64,000 nt of DNA from contig NC_135718.1 of the NCBI RefSeq assembly GCF_964656455.1, positions 149,526,762 through 149,590,761 on the forward strand. The letters are read 5' to 3'. The translations under genes and the position numbers were made by a program. This document shows, in pieces, positions 22,901-34,900 of the stretch. Under the pieces are notes generated by a model. The model was not told where the DNA came from. It searched no databases and saw nothing but the letters and a program-made list of their open reading frames with translations. The first letter of the stretch is position 1; the number at the start of each line of letters is the position of its first letter. Source of the stretch: Halichoerus grypus. Taxonomy: Eukaryota > Chordata > Mammalia > Carnivora > Phocidae.

Positions 22901-25900
22901 GACGAGTGAACCTCATAAACAGATAAGTGATTTTAAAAATCAATACAAAACTAGGTAAAGGGAAAGAGAAGGAGATTCTTGGAAACAGAAATGTGAAAAA
23001 GAAGGAAGGAAAAATGCTAGATCTCACTCATAACTAAAGAAATAGAAACTGGAAGAATAATGAGATACCATTTTTACCTGTTCAATAGGCAAGAATTAAA
23101 ACTATGGAAATACTCAGACGAAGTTAGGGTGCCAGGAAGCAGATACCCTCATACAGGTGAACACAGTCTCTTTGCATGGTAATGTGGCCCAAACATAAAA
23201 TGCATGGATGTAACCTTTGACCCCAAATTCACTTATTAGTGAATAAATAAACCTACCTTGGCTGGCTCAGTTGGTAGAGTGTGCGACTCTTGACCTTGGG
23301 GTTGTGAGTTCGAGCCCCCATTGGGTGTAGAGATTAGTGGGGTTTTTTTTTTTTTAAGATTTTATTTATTTATTTGACACAGAGAGAGAGCACAAGCAGG
23401 GGAAGTGGCAGAGGGAGAGGGTAGAAGCAGACTCCACGCTGAGCAGGGAGCTCAACATGGGACTCTGGGATCATGACCTGAGCCGAAGGCAGACACTTAA
23501 CCGACTGAACCATCCAGACATCCCAAGTGTAGAGATTACTTTAAAAAAATCTTTTTTTAAAACACCTATCTTATATGACCTAATAATAGCCTACCTTATC
23601 TTACTTATGACAGCATGAGTGTGTGCAAATTGATTAATAAGAATGGGTAAATCCATATATCGTATGAAAAAACCTCCAATATCTACGGTAAGAAAAAGGC
23701 AAGATGCAAAGCATGATCCCATTTGTTTAAAAAAAAAGTATGCCTGGGTCTTTGTATATTCCTATACAATTCTAGGAGGTATATAAGTAAGAAACTTGTA
23801 ATAGCTGGGAAATTGAGAAAGAGTGACTTGGGGAAATTTATTCGATAACTTTGCACTGTTTAAATGTTTTATATGTGCATGTATGACTTTTGTAATGAAA
23901 AAAGTGTATAAAAAAGTAGTGAATCCCTGCTATCTATTCAAAGACTGTGCTAGGCACAGGGGGATTCCAATAGGGAACCTGCAATTTTTTTTCAAGGAGA
24001 TCCAAAGCATGTAAATAAATTAGAAAAGGGTGAAGTATAAATTTAAGAAGAGACAGTTTTATGCAAACTGAAGGGACAAAAATATGAGCAGGAGAGTGTT
24101 CTTAGAGGAGATGGTATTTGAGCTGGGACCTGGAAGAGTGGTAAGATTTGATTACACGGAAATGGAAATGAATAATAGAACCTTTATGTATTCATTCAAC
24201 ACTGGGAAGCATGTTAGGGAGGGAAGGGGGCAGGAACAGAGGTCTAGAGGCAGGATGTTTTAAAGCACACATGAATCATACAGTGTTCCTGAAAGGTAGC
24301 TTGGAAACCAGCTTTTGAAAAAGTAGGTTTGGGATAATATTATGGGGTCTGAGAAGAATGAGTCCATAGATAGCAGGGAGATGTAGATGGTTTCCAAGCA
24401 GGCAAGTGACAAGACTGGAACCCTCCAAACTCCCAACTGGAGTGTTAGGAACTCCAATCTGATATAGGGAGGATGCACCAAAGCTGTCGGATGATGGCGA
24501 TTGAGACCATTGTGTCTCCAGATGGGAGATGGTGAGGAATTAGCGATGTGGGAGAAAGTAGTGTGAATGGGAAAAGAAGGTGCAAGGGATGTCATAGAGA
24601 CAGGAGACCTTGATCCAGACCTCAGTGTAGGTAGTCTCTACTGGGATTCTCTTTAGAAATCAACATTTATTTTCAACTGTTTTGTGGAGTATCAACCCAG
24701 CTTGTGTGTTCTTCTAAAGTGAAAGTCACTAAGGAACATGAAACATAATAATAACATCCAATGAAGAGGGAAGAATACATATTTGGGGGGCATCTGCCCA
24801 TAATCAGGCCTCACCCTCTTCCCTGCCCACATCCCTGAAAGGCAGACACATTTCAGGTACCCTCAGGCTTAAGGCTCAGGTCAAATGGCCCCCATGAAAA
24901 TGGGCATTATCATGATCCTTGTGAAATTTTGTTATCACACAGATCAGTACAGGCCATTCAATTCTGGTTGTTCAACGAGTATTGAAAATCTCTTATATAC
25001 CAGGCACTATGCTGGGCACTCAATTGGTGCCTTCAACACAGCTCAAAGCCTAGTGGGGAAAATAAAGAAATAAATGGGGAAAAGACAAAAGTACCTTGGA
25101 GTGTGTGCTGATGAGTACACTCACATTGGGGCGTATGGGAACTGAGAGGAGGGAGGGACCCATTCCTCGAGGTGTGGAGAGCCTCGGCGGAACTGGGACT
25201 CGGAGGATGAATAGTAGAACCTTTATGTATTCATTCAACAAGCATATACCGAGCACCTCTTATGTTCCAGATGCGGTTCTAGGCATGGGTGAAATAGTGA
25301 TGAATACTACAGGGGTCGGTCTTGCCCTCACGAACGTACATTCCAACAAGAGGAGACAATACGATGAAAACCAAACAGGGTCAGAGTACAGGGAGGGATA
25401 GAGAGGCTACTTCAAGTTGGGTAGAGAAAGGTTCCTCTGAGGAGGTCACACAAAGCAGTTCGTGCTTTGATACACAACCTTATGTGAACAAAGCCAAAAT
25501 GATGTACAACACCAGAATTAGCGTATTTTCCTGCATCTACGCATTCAGAGCCACCATGAAGGTGCTTTCTCTGAGCCAAACATTGTGGTCGGCATGTCAC
25601 ATTCCTTATCTCATCTACCCTTTGTAAAGACATTTCTAGTAGGTGACATTATCTCTAATTTGTGGGTAAAGAAACCAAGCTTTTTATTAAGTAACTTGTC
25701 CAAGCCCAACTTGTCAACATGTCATTATGTCCCCTCTTACCAATGTCCCAGTGCCACTAAAATATGTTCAAGGTAGTGACCTTGGAACAGTGTTACGAAG
25801 TGCCCAAGCGGGGACTCGAGGGCTTGGCAGCAGACCCTGATCTGTGGGGTCCTGCCCTTCTGCTTTCGAAACACCCAACCTGGGTGGGCCCTTCTTCTTT

Positions 25901-28900
25901 GCTGTGTTAGAATGGCAGCATCCCAACTTACATGCTTTCACAGACCTAAACGAAAACATCATGGGGAAGTTTAGAAATAAAGAAAGTCACGTGGCGAGTT
26001 GGCCCAGCAGCAGACAGTATTGAGCAGAAAGGCCTGTGGTAAATGTGGACGGGAAATGTGACTCAATAGCAGAGCCTGATAGAAAACGCCAATGCGCCAA
26101 ACCACTCTCTCTGCAGTGTGACTTTGTGTGAGAAGCTGAAACTGGGTCTGCCTTTAGAATCAGTAGAGTCAAAATGGAGTAGATGTGGGGAGATTCAAGG
26201 GCCACAGCTGCAGGCCTGAGGGGACAGGAGGGACTCTCTGTAGCCAACAGAAGGCCACAGTTGAGAAGAATCTCAAGGAGGAGGACACAGCAATAAGAAG
26301 GAGGAGTGGGAGACACCTGGGGGGTGGAGGGGGAAGACGGTTCTCCCAGATTCTGAGATCTTTGGCAAGACTCTAGAGCTCGCAGAGAAAAAGATATTTC
26401 AAGCGTTTTTATTATTTTAGAAAAATCCATTGTAGAGAAAGGTCTAAAAAAGAAAGCAGAAATGTTCTCAATTTCACCACATGGAGATTACCATTCCTAA
26501 TATTTCAGTACACATGCCTCCAGACTGCTCTATATGCCCGTGCTTGTCTAAGGAAATATAAATGGGTACACAAATGGTTCGTTACACGTGACGGTTTGCG
26601 AACTGTTTTTTGTCAGTGCATTGTTGGTATCTCGCCACATCAAAGAAAGCCAATACACATCATCTTGTCATGATCGCTTACTCTTTTATTGATTGGCTCT
26701 ATCATAATTGGTACCTAATCATGCATTTAGGTTATTTCCACTTTGGTCCAATGGACCCAATGTAACTTGAGACAATTAACATTTTTGTGCCTACATCTTT
26801 GAACGTTTGCCCAACTCTCTCCTTAGGATAAAATCCTAGAATTTTTGACATTTTAACACACACTGACAATTTGGTGCCACAAAGTTGTACCAAGGCACAG
26901 TCCAATCAAGACAAGTGAGAAGTCAAAAGTCTTAAAACACTCTTTATTGACGTGTGTTTCACACTTGTGTCAAGGCCTGGAGAAATGCAGAATACCTAGT
27001 TGACATCATAGGGCAGTCAATTCCATTTCCTTCAACTGACCTTTTAAAGTTTGGTTTAAAATAAAACTACAAACTCGAACGTGAAGAAGTTTCCCTGCCA
27101 CACTGGTCATGGCGTGAGACTGACTGCTAATTGTGGACTTGTCGTGAACCAAGAAAGGACACAGAGACCCACGCACAGCACCTCACATGATGACCATTTG
27201 TAAGGCTAAACCCCACTGGAAAGAGTGAAACAATTCAAAGATAGGCCGAAGCTCAGATAATCTGTATTTTGACCTTTTCTTTCTTTTTTTAAAGATTTTA
27301 TTTATCTATTTGAAAGAGAGAGAGAGCACACAAGCAGGGGGAGGGGCAGAGTGAGAGGGAGAAGCAGGCTCCCCACTGAGCAGGGAGCCCGATTCGGGAC
27401 TCCATCCCAGGACCCTGGGATCATGACCTGAGCCGAAGGCAGATGCTTAACTGACTGAGCCACCCAGGAACCCCTATTCTGATCTTTTCCAACTGAAAAT
27501 TTTCATCTCAACTGAAAGGTAATGCCAAAGATTTAAAAATGGTCTTTATAAGCCAGCCCTGTGTATTTCTCACATCTTCAATGGGGTTGAAGACTTCCAT
27601 GGGATAGCCAAGAAAGTAGGCATTTCAATACACCGAAGTATTATAAACCTTCGAAATGATTGAGTGCCTGTCTGGATCTCCTTCCTTGTTGTCATGTCCA
27701 GAGCAGTCCTCCACTGTGGGTCACTCTCATGCTGGAGGTCAAGCCACCACATGTTTACTAAAGACCTAGCAGCAAATATAGGAAATATTTTTCTTCTCCC
27801 TAATGCCAAGACTAACCATGAAAAGAGTAAGAATCATATATGTAAAATGAACTTAAATTTGGTTTCTATATTAGAGCAAATACAAATTCTATTCATATAC
27901 CTTTTTATGTCATGATCTTTATAGCTTTATTGAGGTATCATTGATATAAAATAAAAAGTGTACAATTTGATGAATTTTGACATTTGCATGCACTCATGAA
28001 ACCATCACCACAGCCCAAATAATGAACATTTCCATCACCTCCAAAACTACCCTCGTGCCCCTTTATGATCTCCCCTTTCCACACCCCCCACTCAAGCCCC
28101 AGTGCACTGTCACCTGCTTTCTGGCACTATAGATGTCTATGTATTTCCCAGAATTTAATGTAAATCAAATCATAAAGTAGTAGCCCTTTTTGTCTGACTT
28201 CTTTTGTCCAGAATAATTACTTTGAGACTCATCCGTATAGTTCCGTGCGCCAGAGTTCAGTCCTTTCATTGCTAAGCAGTATTCCATTCCGGGGAGACAT
28301 TACAATCTGTTTACTCAGCCAGATCAATTACAGTTGAAATTGGCATGAATATCTGCGACCAATCTTGTGGGCATATGATTTCAATTCATTCATATGTGGA
28401 ATTTAGGAAACAAGGGAAAAAAGAGACAAACCAAGAAACAGGCTCTTAACTCTAGAGAACATACTGCTGGTCACCAGAGGGGAGGTGGGGAGGGTGGGGC
28501 AACAGGTGATGGGGATTAAGGAGGGCTCTTGTGATGAGCACCAGGTGATGCACGGCAGTGTTGAAGCACTGTATGGTGCACCGGAACCTAATACAACACT
28601 GTATGTCAACTACACTGGAATTAAAACTGAGCCCTTTCAACTGTTTGTTTTTGTGTTCGGATAAAGACCATTTCAGAGCGGTCAGTGAGCATGTAGAATC
28701 TTAGAAACGTAACCACTGACATTACTAACGGCTTATGTGGCAAACTCTGCTTTCAGTAAAGATATCAACTCTGATAAAGATCCAAAAGGTTCAAAACAGA
28801 TTTTTTTTAAAGTTGCAGAACAAGGGATGAGGTTGTTTGAAGGTGAACAAATCGAAGGAAAGTATTCAGAATTAACTTAAATTTTATGTCCTTAGCATTC

Positions 28901-31900
28901 CCCAACGGTGTCAACAGATAACGATTTTCCAGTGGATGGAAATGTTTGCATAAAAAATCCTCAGAACTCAGTGATGACCCTACTGATTCACCTTCCCTCC
29001 CTGCCTTCTTCCCTCTCTCTCCCTTCATCCCTACCTCTCTCCTTCCCTTTTTTCACGTCGAAAATGTACTAAAAAGACTTATTCTACTTTAAATTTTTCA
29101 TTATTAATGAAAATTTAATAAGATTTGGAGCGTTTGGTTTTTTGAATACTGTATGTCAGTTAATTAATTTTATTATTTATTTATTTATTTGAGGGAAAGA
29201 GACGGAGGGGGAGGGGCAGTGGGAGAGGAAGAGAGAATAGAATCTTAAGCAGACTCTGCGCTGGGCTAGGAGCCTGACGTGGGGCTCCAATCCCAGGACT
29301 CTGAGATCACTACCTGAGCCGAAACCGAGAGTCAGATGCTGAACTGACTGAGCCACCCAGGTGCCCCAATTAATCTAATCTAATGATAGTTTATATTAGA
29401 AAATACGTATTTATCTCATGTATTTTCCTTAATTTATACTTTTACTTGATATTTTATAATATAGTGATGATTTTTTAGATTGTAAATGTGTTTAAATGTA
29501 CTAAATATTTAGTTTCTGTGATCTTTGCTTTTTTAATAAATAATATAATATTGGCATTGTCAGTTTTGTGCCAATATTGCCAATCTTAAGAAGTGCACAT
29601 TTGGGTTTACAGATTGTATGCATTTCAGCTTTAGTAAACTTTGCCAAATTGTTCTCCAAGACATTAGTATCTAATTACATCCCCATTAGTTGTAGGTAGA
29701 ACTTTCTATAGCTTTACATCACGGCCAATATTTTCCATAAGTAAACTCTCATGTCTTTGCCAATCTGGTATGAAATGATATCTAATTATGGTTTAATTTG
29801 TATTTCCCTGATTGATAGTGAAGTAAAACATCTCTTCATATGCTTAGTGGACATTTCATTAGCCTTTTTTAAATGGTACATTAGTGTTCTTATCATACAG
29901 TAATGCTACGGTGATCTTCTCCCCGCCTGTGGACTTTCTCACTCTGTTAATAATATATTTTGACAATCGGAAGTTTTAATTTTAATATAGTGAGTTTATT
30001 AATCTTTTCTTAGGGCTTGTACTTTTTTTTGATGTAGGAGCTCCTTCCTTAACTCAAGGTCATGAAGTTGTTCACTTACACTTACTTTTCCTAAGCTCAC
30101 TGTTTTGTTGATTCACGGTTAGGTCTTCAATTAGAATGTGAAGTAGGGATCCGATTTTATTTATTTCCACATTAAGACATTACCATTATTATTTAACAAA
30201 TAGTCCATCCCTCCTCACTGATCTGCTGTGTTAGCTCTGTCATATACCAAGTTTTCAGACATATATGGGTCTGTTTCTGGGCTCTCTATTTTATCACATT
30301 AATATCTTTTCTACCCTGGAACCAGTTCTCACTGTCTTATTTATAGCTTTATAAGAAGATTTGAGACCTGTTAATACAGCCATCTGCCACACACACACCC
30401 CAATCTTATTTTTCTTATTCAAAATTGACCAGATTTGGGGTGCTTGGCTGGCTCAATTGGAAGAGCATGCAACTCTTGATCTCGGGGTTATGAGTTCGAG
30501 TCCTATGTTGGGTGTAGAGGTTACTTACAAGTAAAACTTAAAAAAAAAATTGAGCATATTTTTGTGCAAAGCAGGGACATGACCTGACTCACATTTTTGG
30601 GGGCACACAACTTAAAGCCATTTATTAAACATTAGAAGAAATAAGAATCAATGACAAAATACATTAGGCTGAAATCAAAAGTGTATCGATTGCAAGTAGA
30701 TTACAAATATTTATGCTATTTATCTGTATGGGAAAATCTTTTGAACAAGTGGGAAAAGTTAATAAAGCTCTCTAAGTCAAAAAACATGTTTCTCATTTTT
30801 AAATAAGGGCCACCCTGGCTGTCGTGTAAAGAATAATAATTTATGACCTCAGAGAGAGAGAGAGAGGAAAAAATTGCTAGAACTATGTCCTTGAATAGAT
30901 GACAATGGGTGGCCCCCAGTGGAAGAGGGATTTGTTCCAGAGAGTGGCATGCAAAGTTGGTGCATGGTTACAAAGGCTGAGGATGGGAGCCCACAGGCGA
31001 AGAGCTGTGGCAGCTCAGAGTCTGGGAATTCTCTTCCGACTGCTTGAATCTCTGTGAAGTTATCAGTGAGGTGAGGTGTTTGGGGTGTCCAAAGAAAGGG
31101 GACAGTGTACAATCACTATTGAGGGAACGGGGAAATCACTGATTGCCTGGAGCACCAAGAGCCCACTGGAGGTCTGTGGTCATCAATTGGAAGTGAGACC
31201 AGTCGGCACCCCAAGGGAACGAAGACAGGTGAGTGAGAACAGTGGAAAGTGGTAAGGCCAGAGGACTGGAGGGTCTGTGGTCAAGGGACTGATGCGGTCA
31301 GCAAATAGAGGAAAGGATCTGGGAGTGGGGGTCAGAGAATGGGATGCGTGAAATTCATAGTATGAAAGGGTCGCAGCTACGGGCAACCAAAGCTCAAAGT
31401 CATAAGCCTAAATCTCTCATTCTCAAATAAATAAATGAAATCTTTTTTAAAAAAGAAAAAGATCATATTTGAGCAATGTCTGTCTTTAGAACTTGAAGTA
31501 TAGGGCTTTTGGACTGGTTAACACAGAAGCTCCATTTGTTTTAATCTTTCATACTCCTCTGGTGGAGATTTTCTTAGCTGATAATACAACAACATAATTA
31601 AAAATGAAGTCATTTAAGAATTTAACATACGATAGTTGGGTTTCAAAGAACTACGTGATCAGACAAATGCAATGTATGGACCTCATTTGGATCCCGATTT
31701 GAATGATACCTCTGTGAAAGAAATTTTTTTATAAAGATTTTATTTATTTATTTGACAGAGAGCACAAGCACGGGGAGTGGGAGAGGGAGAAGCAGGCTTC
31801 CCGCTGAGCAGAGAGCCCGATGCGGGGCTCAATCCCAGGACCCTGGGATCATGACCTGAGCAGAAGGCAGACGCTTAATGACAGAGCCACCCAGGCGCCC

Positions 31901-34900
31901 CTGAAAAGAAATATTTGAGACCTCTTCCCAGATATGGGATACTTTGTCACATGTGGACACAAACTCATGTGAAATGTTTTGTTGCTTGCGATGTGATTTG
32001 GGGACACCCACTGGCTTATTCTGGCCTCAGGAACCCCCACAAAAAGGATTGGGATTTGAAGTCAATGGCCAAAGCCTCCTGACAATCAGTGATCAAATCC
32101 TCTGTACCTTAAAGCTCTAAGTTGCTTTCCAAATTCCCAATTCAATCAAATGATTCTTTGGCATAGGTGCAAGCATGGGGCGGGGGGGGGGGGGGGGGAG
32201 GGCATGGGGTGGGAGGGATCATTAGGTAATCTGAGCCTCATGTCAATGTCTTTCATTCTCTCTTTTTTTTACACTTTAATATTTCTGGGTAATCAGAACA
32301 TGTTAAACAGTTGATAGAGACATTTAATGTATGCATTTTCCTCCTGGGAAGCTATTGTTAAATTGATCCCTTACAATTAATGGCATCTTGGAATTGGAGA
32401 AATACAGTAATGTATTTATGTTATGTCTTGCTTTGGAAATTGCTAGATTGGGTCTATTATCTAGATTCTAGTTAGATTACTTAGCCAGTGGAGCCAGTTC
32501 CGATGAAGAACAAGAGCACAATACATCATTTCCTTGGGCGAAATGACCAATGTTCTCTTTTTTTCATTAACACTAACTATCTCTAATAAAGTTCAATGAC
32601 ACATCATTTAGTAAACAATACAGGAATGGCTCAATGGTGTTTTTTTATGTTGTATCAACTGAGAGCTAAGTGAAAAAACTAGAGAGAAGTACCAAGACCA
32701 TGGAAATAGTAAATTCTCTCTCCTCATCCTCTTTGCTACAAGCCCAGACTTCCACCATCAGAATAAGTGTTCCCGTTTCCAAGCCTTTGTCTCTTTCAAA
32801 TTCCCACAGATGAGAATGCCTGAAAATGATCAGTTTCTTTTGGGGACCCAAGATTGCCAAAGGCATTGTGCAGAAAATAGAGCGGTAGGTAGAAGAGACC
32901 TGGTTTTACATATGAGAACATTACGATTCACACAGTCATCTTTCCACAGGTTTAAAAATTTCGTCTACACGTACCGAATCTTCAAAGAGAGACATGGGTT
33001 TTACAATATACAGGTAAGAACATACGAGAACTCCTGTAACAAAAGACTGGGGGAGAAGAACCTGAGATCATCTCTTGAACCTGAGATGTGGCCGTGGAGA
33101 GGCATTTTAAAAAGGGAAGCAACATGCAGAGTTAGAGTCAGATCCATAGTAAACCTTGTCTTTCTCTGAGGGAAATAGGGAGAGTTTTTGAATATTCAAG
33201 GCTGTTATTCAGACGTGTAGACCCTGGTTCCCCCCGTGGTCAAATGCACCAGGCTGGACTCCAGGCGAGGTCGCCATCCAATTAGAAGACACACAGTGAC
33301 CAGGGCGGGACGGAACGGGAAGGTGGGGAGCAGTCCGAACACGTAGCAAGACAAGTGAGCTCCACGATTGTATGAAAATATAAAGGGAAGCATCAGTCAA
33401 TGGGCAGTCTTAGGGGTTTCTTTAATTTTTCTGGTTTACTGAGCATTAAGCAGAAAACCTTTTTGTTCTGAAATAATTTCTCTGGCTTAAGAAGTAGAGT
33501 ATAATATTAACTGAATCTTTACTAGCAAAGAATCCTGAAATAATCTTTTTGAAACACTTGCAGACAAGGTTAAGCAGATTTTTCACTGCCAGATTTCTCA
33601 GAATCTTCAATATGCTAATGTTCATTGCGAATATCTAAAAGAAATTAGAATATACTGTGATCCCCAAACACACACACACACACACACACACATCACACAC
33701 ACATACATGTTTAAGTATATCTACCTGTGTGTGTGTGTATAATTTTTCTTTTCTTACAAAGGACATTACAAAGGACAAACTGACAAAATTTGAATAAGCT
33801 CTGTAGATTAGTAAGTAGTACTACATCAAGATTAATTTCCTCATTTTAATCACTGCAGTGTGGATATGTAATGTTCTCGCTTTTTGGGAAATATTGATGT
33901 ATTTAGGGCTAAAGAGCTATCATGTCCACACTTAATCTCAAAATATTTTTTTAAAAAGAATATATATTATGTATCCCTATAATCGTACACGTATATACAT
34001 GTACATTTAGAAAAAGAAAATGAAAAGTAAATATGTACAATATAAATGTTAACATTTGGGGTGTGAGGGGTGCCTGGGTGGCTCAGTTGGTTAAGTGTCT
34101 GCCTTTGGCTCAGGTCATGATCTCAGGGTCCTGGGATCGAGCCCCATGTTGGGCTCCCTGCTCAGCGGGGAGCCTGCTTCTCCCTCTCCCTCTGCCTGCC
34201 GCTTCCCCTGCTTGTGCTCTCTCTCTCTCTGTGTGTGTGTCAAATAAGTAAATAAAATTTTAAAAAAAGAATTAAAAAAACATTTGGGTTGTGGGTGAAG
34301 GATATATATAAAAATTTTAAAAGTATTTTTTCAACTTTTCTTCAAGTCTGAAATTATTTGAATTCTTATATGAATTCTTATATGAACTCTTTCCTTTGTC
34401 GTGCATGCTTTGGGAAATTGTGATAATTCCTTAATACAGGGGAAGCGACAGGCAGAGGGAGAGGCAGCCTTGCTCTGAGGGCTCAAACCACTGCTTTGAG
34501 GTGTCACATTGCACATACAGTGGATGGTGATGAGTATCTTGTATTTTGGCAGACCGTAGAAGGTGCTCCCAAACAGATCTTCTCAAACCTAAAGGAATTG
34601 ATCTCCACATTTGAGAAACCAAATCAAGGGCTGGTGGTCCACCTTGGACATCCGATAAAGCAAGCCAGCTTCTGCCCGAGATGGAGACGATCACAGATAA
34701 AGCTGGATGGTATTTACGGTAAAAACTCTTACGTGGGGGTCAGAAAGGAACCTAAGTCCCATTTCTTCCACTGGCCGACTTTGTAGAATTTACACAGATA
34801 CACACCCTGTTCTGTTGTGTTATCTCTAAAAGACTTTGCCCACAAAAAAGCAACATCAGCCTTGTTGGGAAGCAGTGTCTTTGAGCCCCGGAAGGTGGCC

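Larger units (their letters stand above)
21170..23250 (+). mobile_element. old L1 ORF2 region, decayed, sense
   Basis: Recognisable ORF2 wording (CCAATTTCAATTTCAATTAA, GTCAAGGATGGTTC, TTATTTGCAGTTGACATGAT) with many breaks. Later Can-SINEs at 22179-22462 interrupt it. No open ORF2 remains. Confidence 0.7.
19903..32949 (+). other. SH2D1B: SH2D1B intron 1 (13,047 nt)
   Basis: GT-AG intron (GTGAGTAG ... CTTTCCACAG). It makes up most of the gene and is packed with repeats: Can-SINEs, degraded L1 on both strands, MIR/L2 pieces and a long G-run at 32182. No other coding exon of the family is needed or seen inside. The stretch 32280-32900, just before exon 2, holds no repeat I can name. Confidence 0.93.
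33014..34552 (+). other. SH2D1B: SH2D1B intron 2 (1,539 nt)
   Basis: GT-AG intron containing a (CA)n tract near 33667 and a sense-strand Can-SINE at 34066-34278. The acceptor is preceded by a modest pyrimidine tract (CTTGTATTTTGGCAG). Confidence 0.9.

Noticed and set aside
34553..34786. Read-through of SH2D1B exon 3 into intron 3 as an alternative C-terminus
   Set aside because: The frame continues for about 20 codons past the donor, but the GT is conserved and exon 4 restores the family tail exactly.
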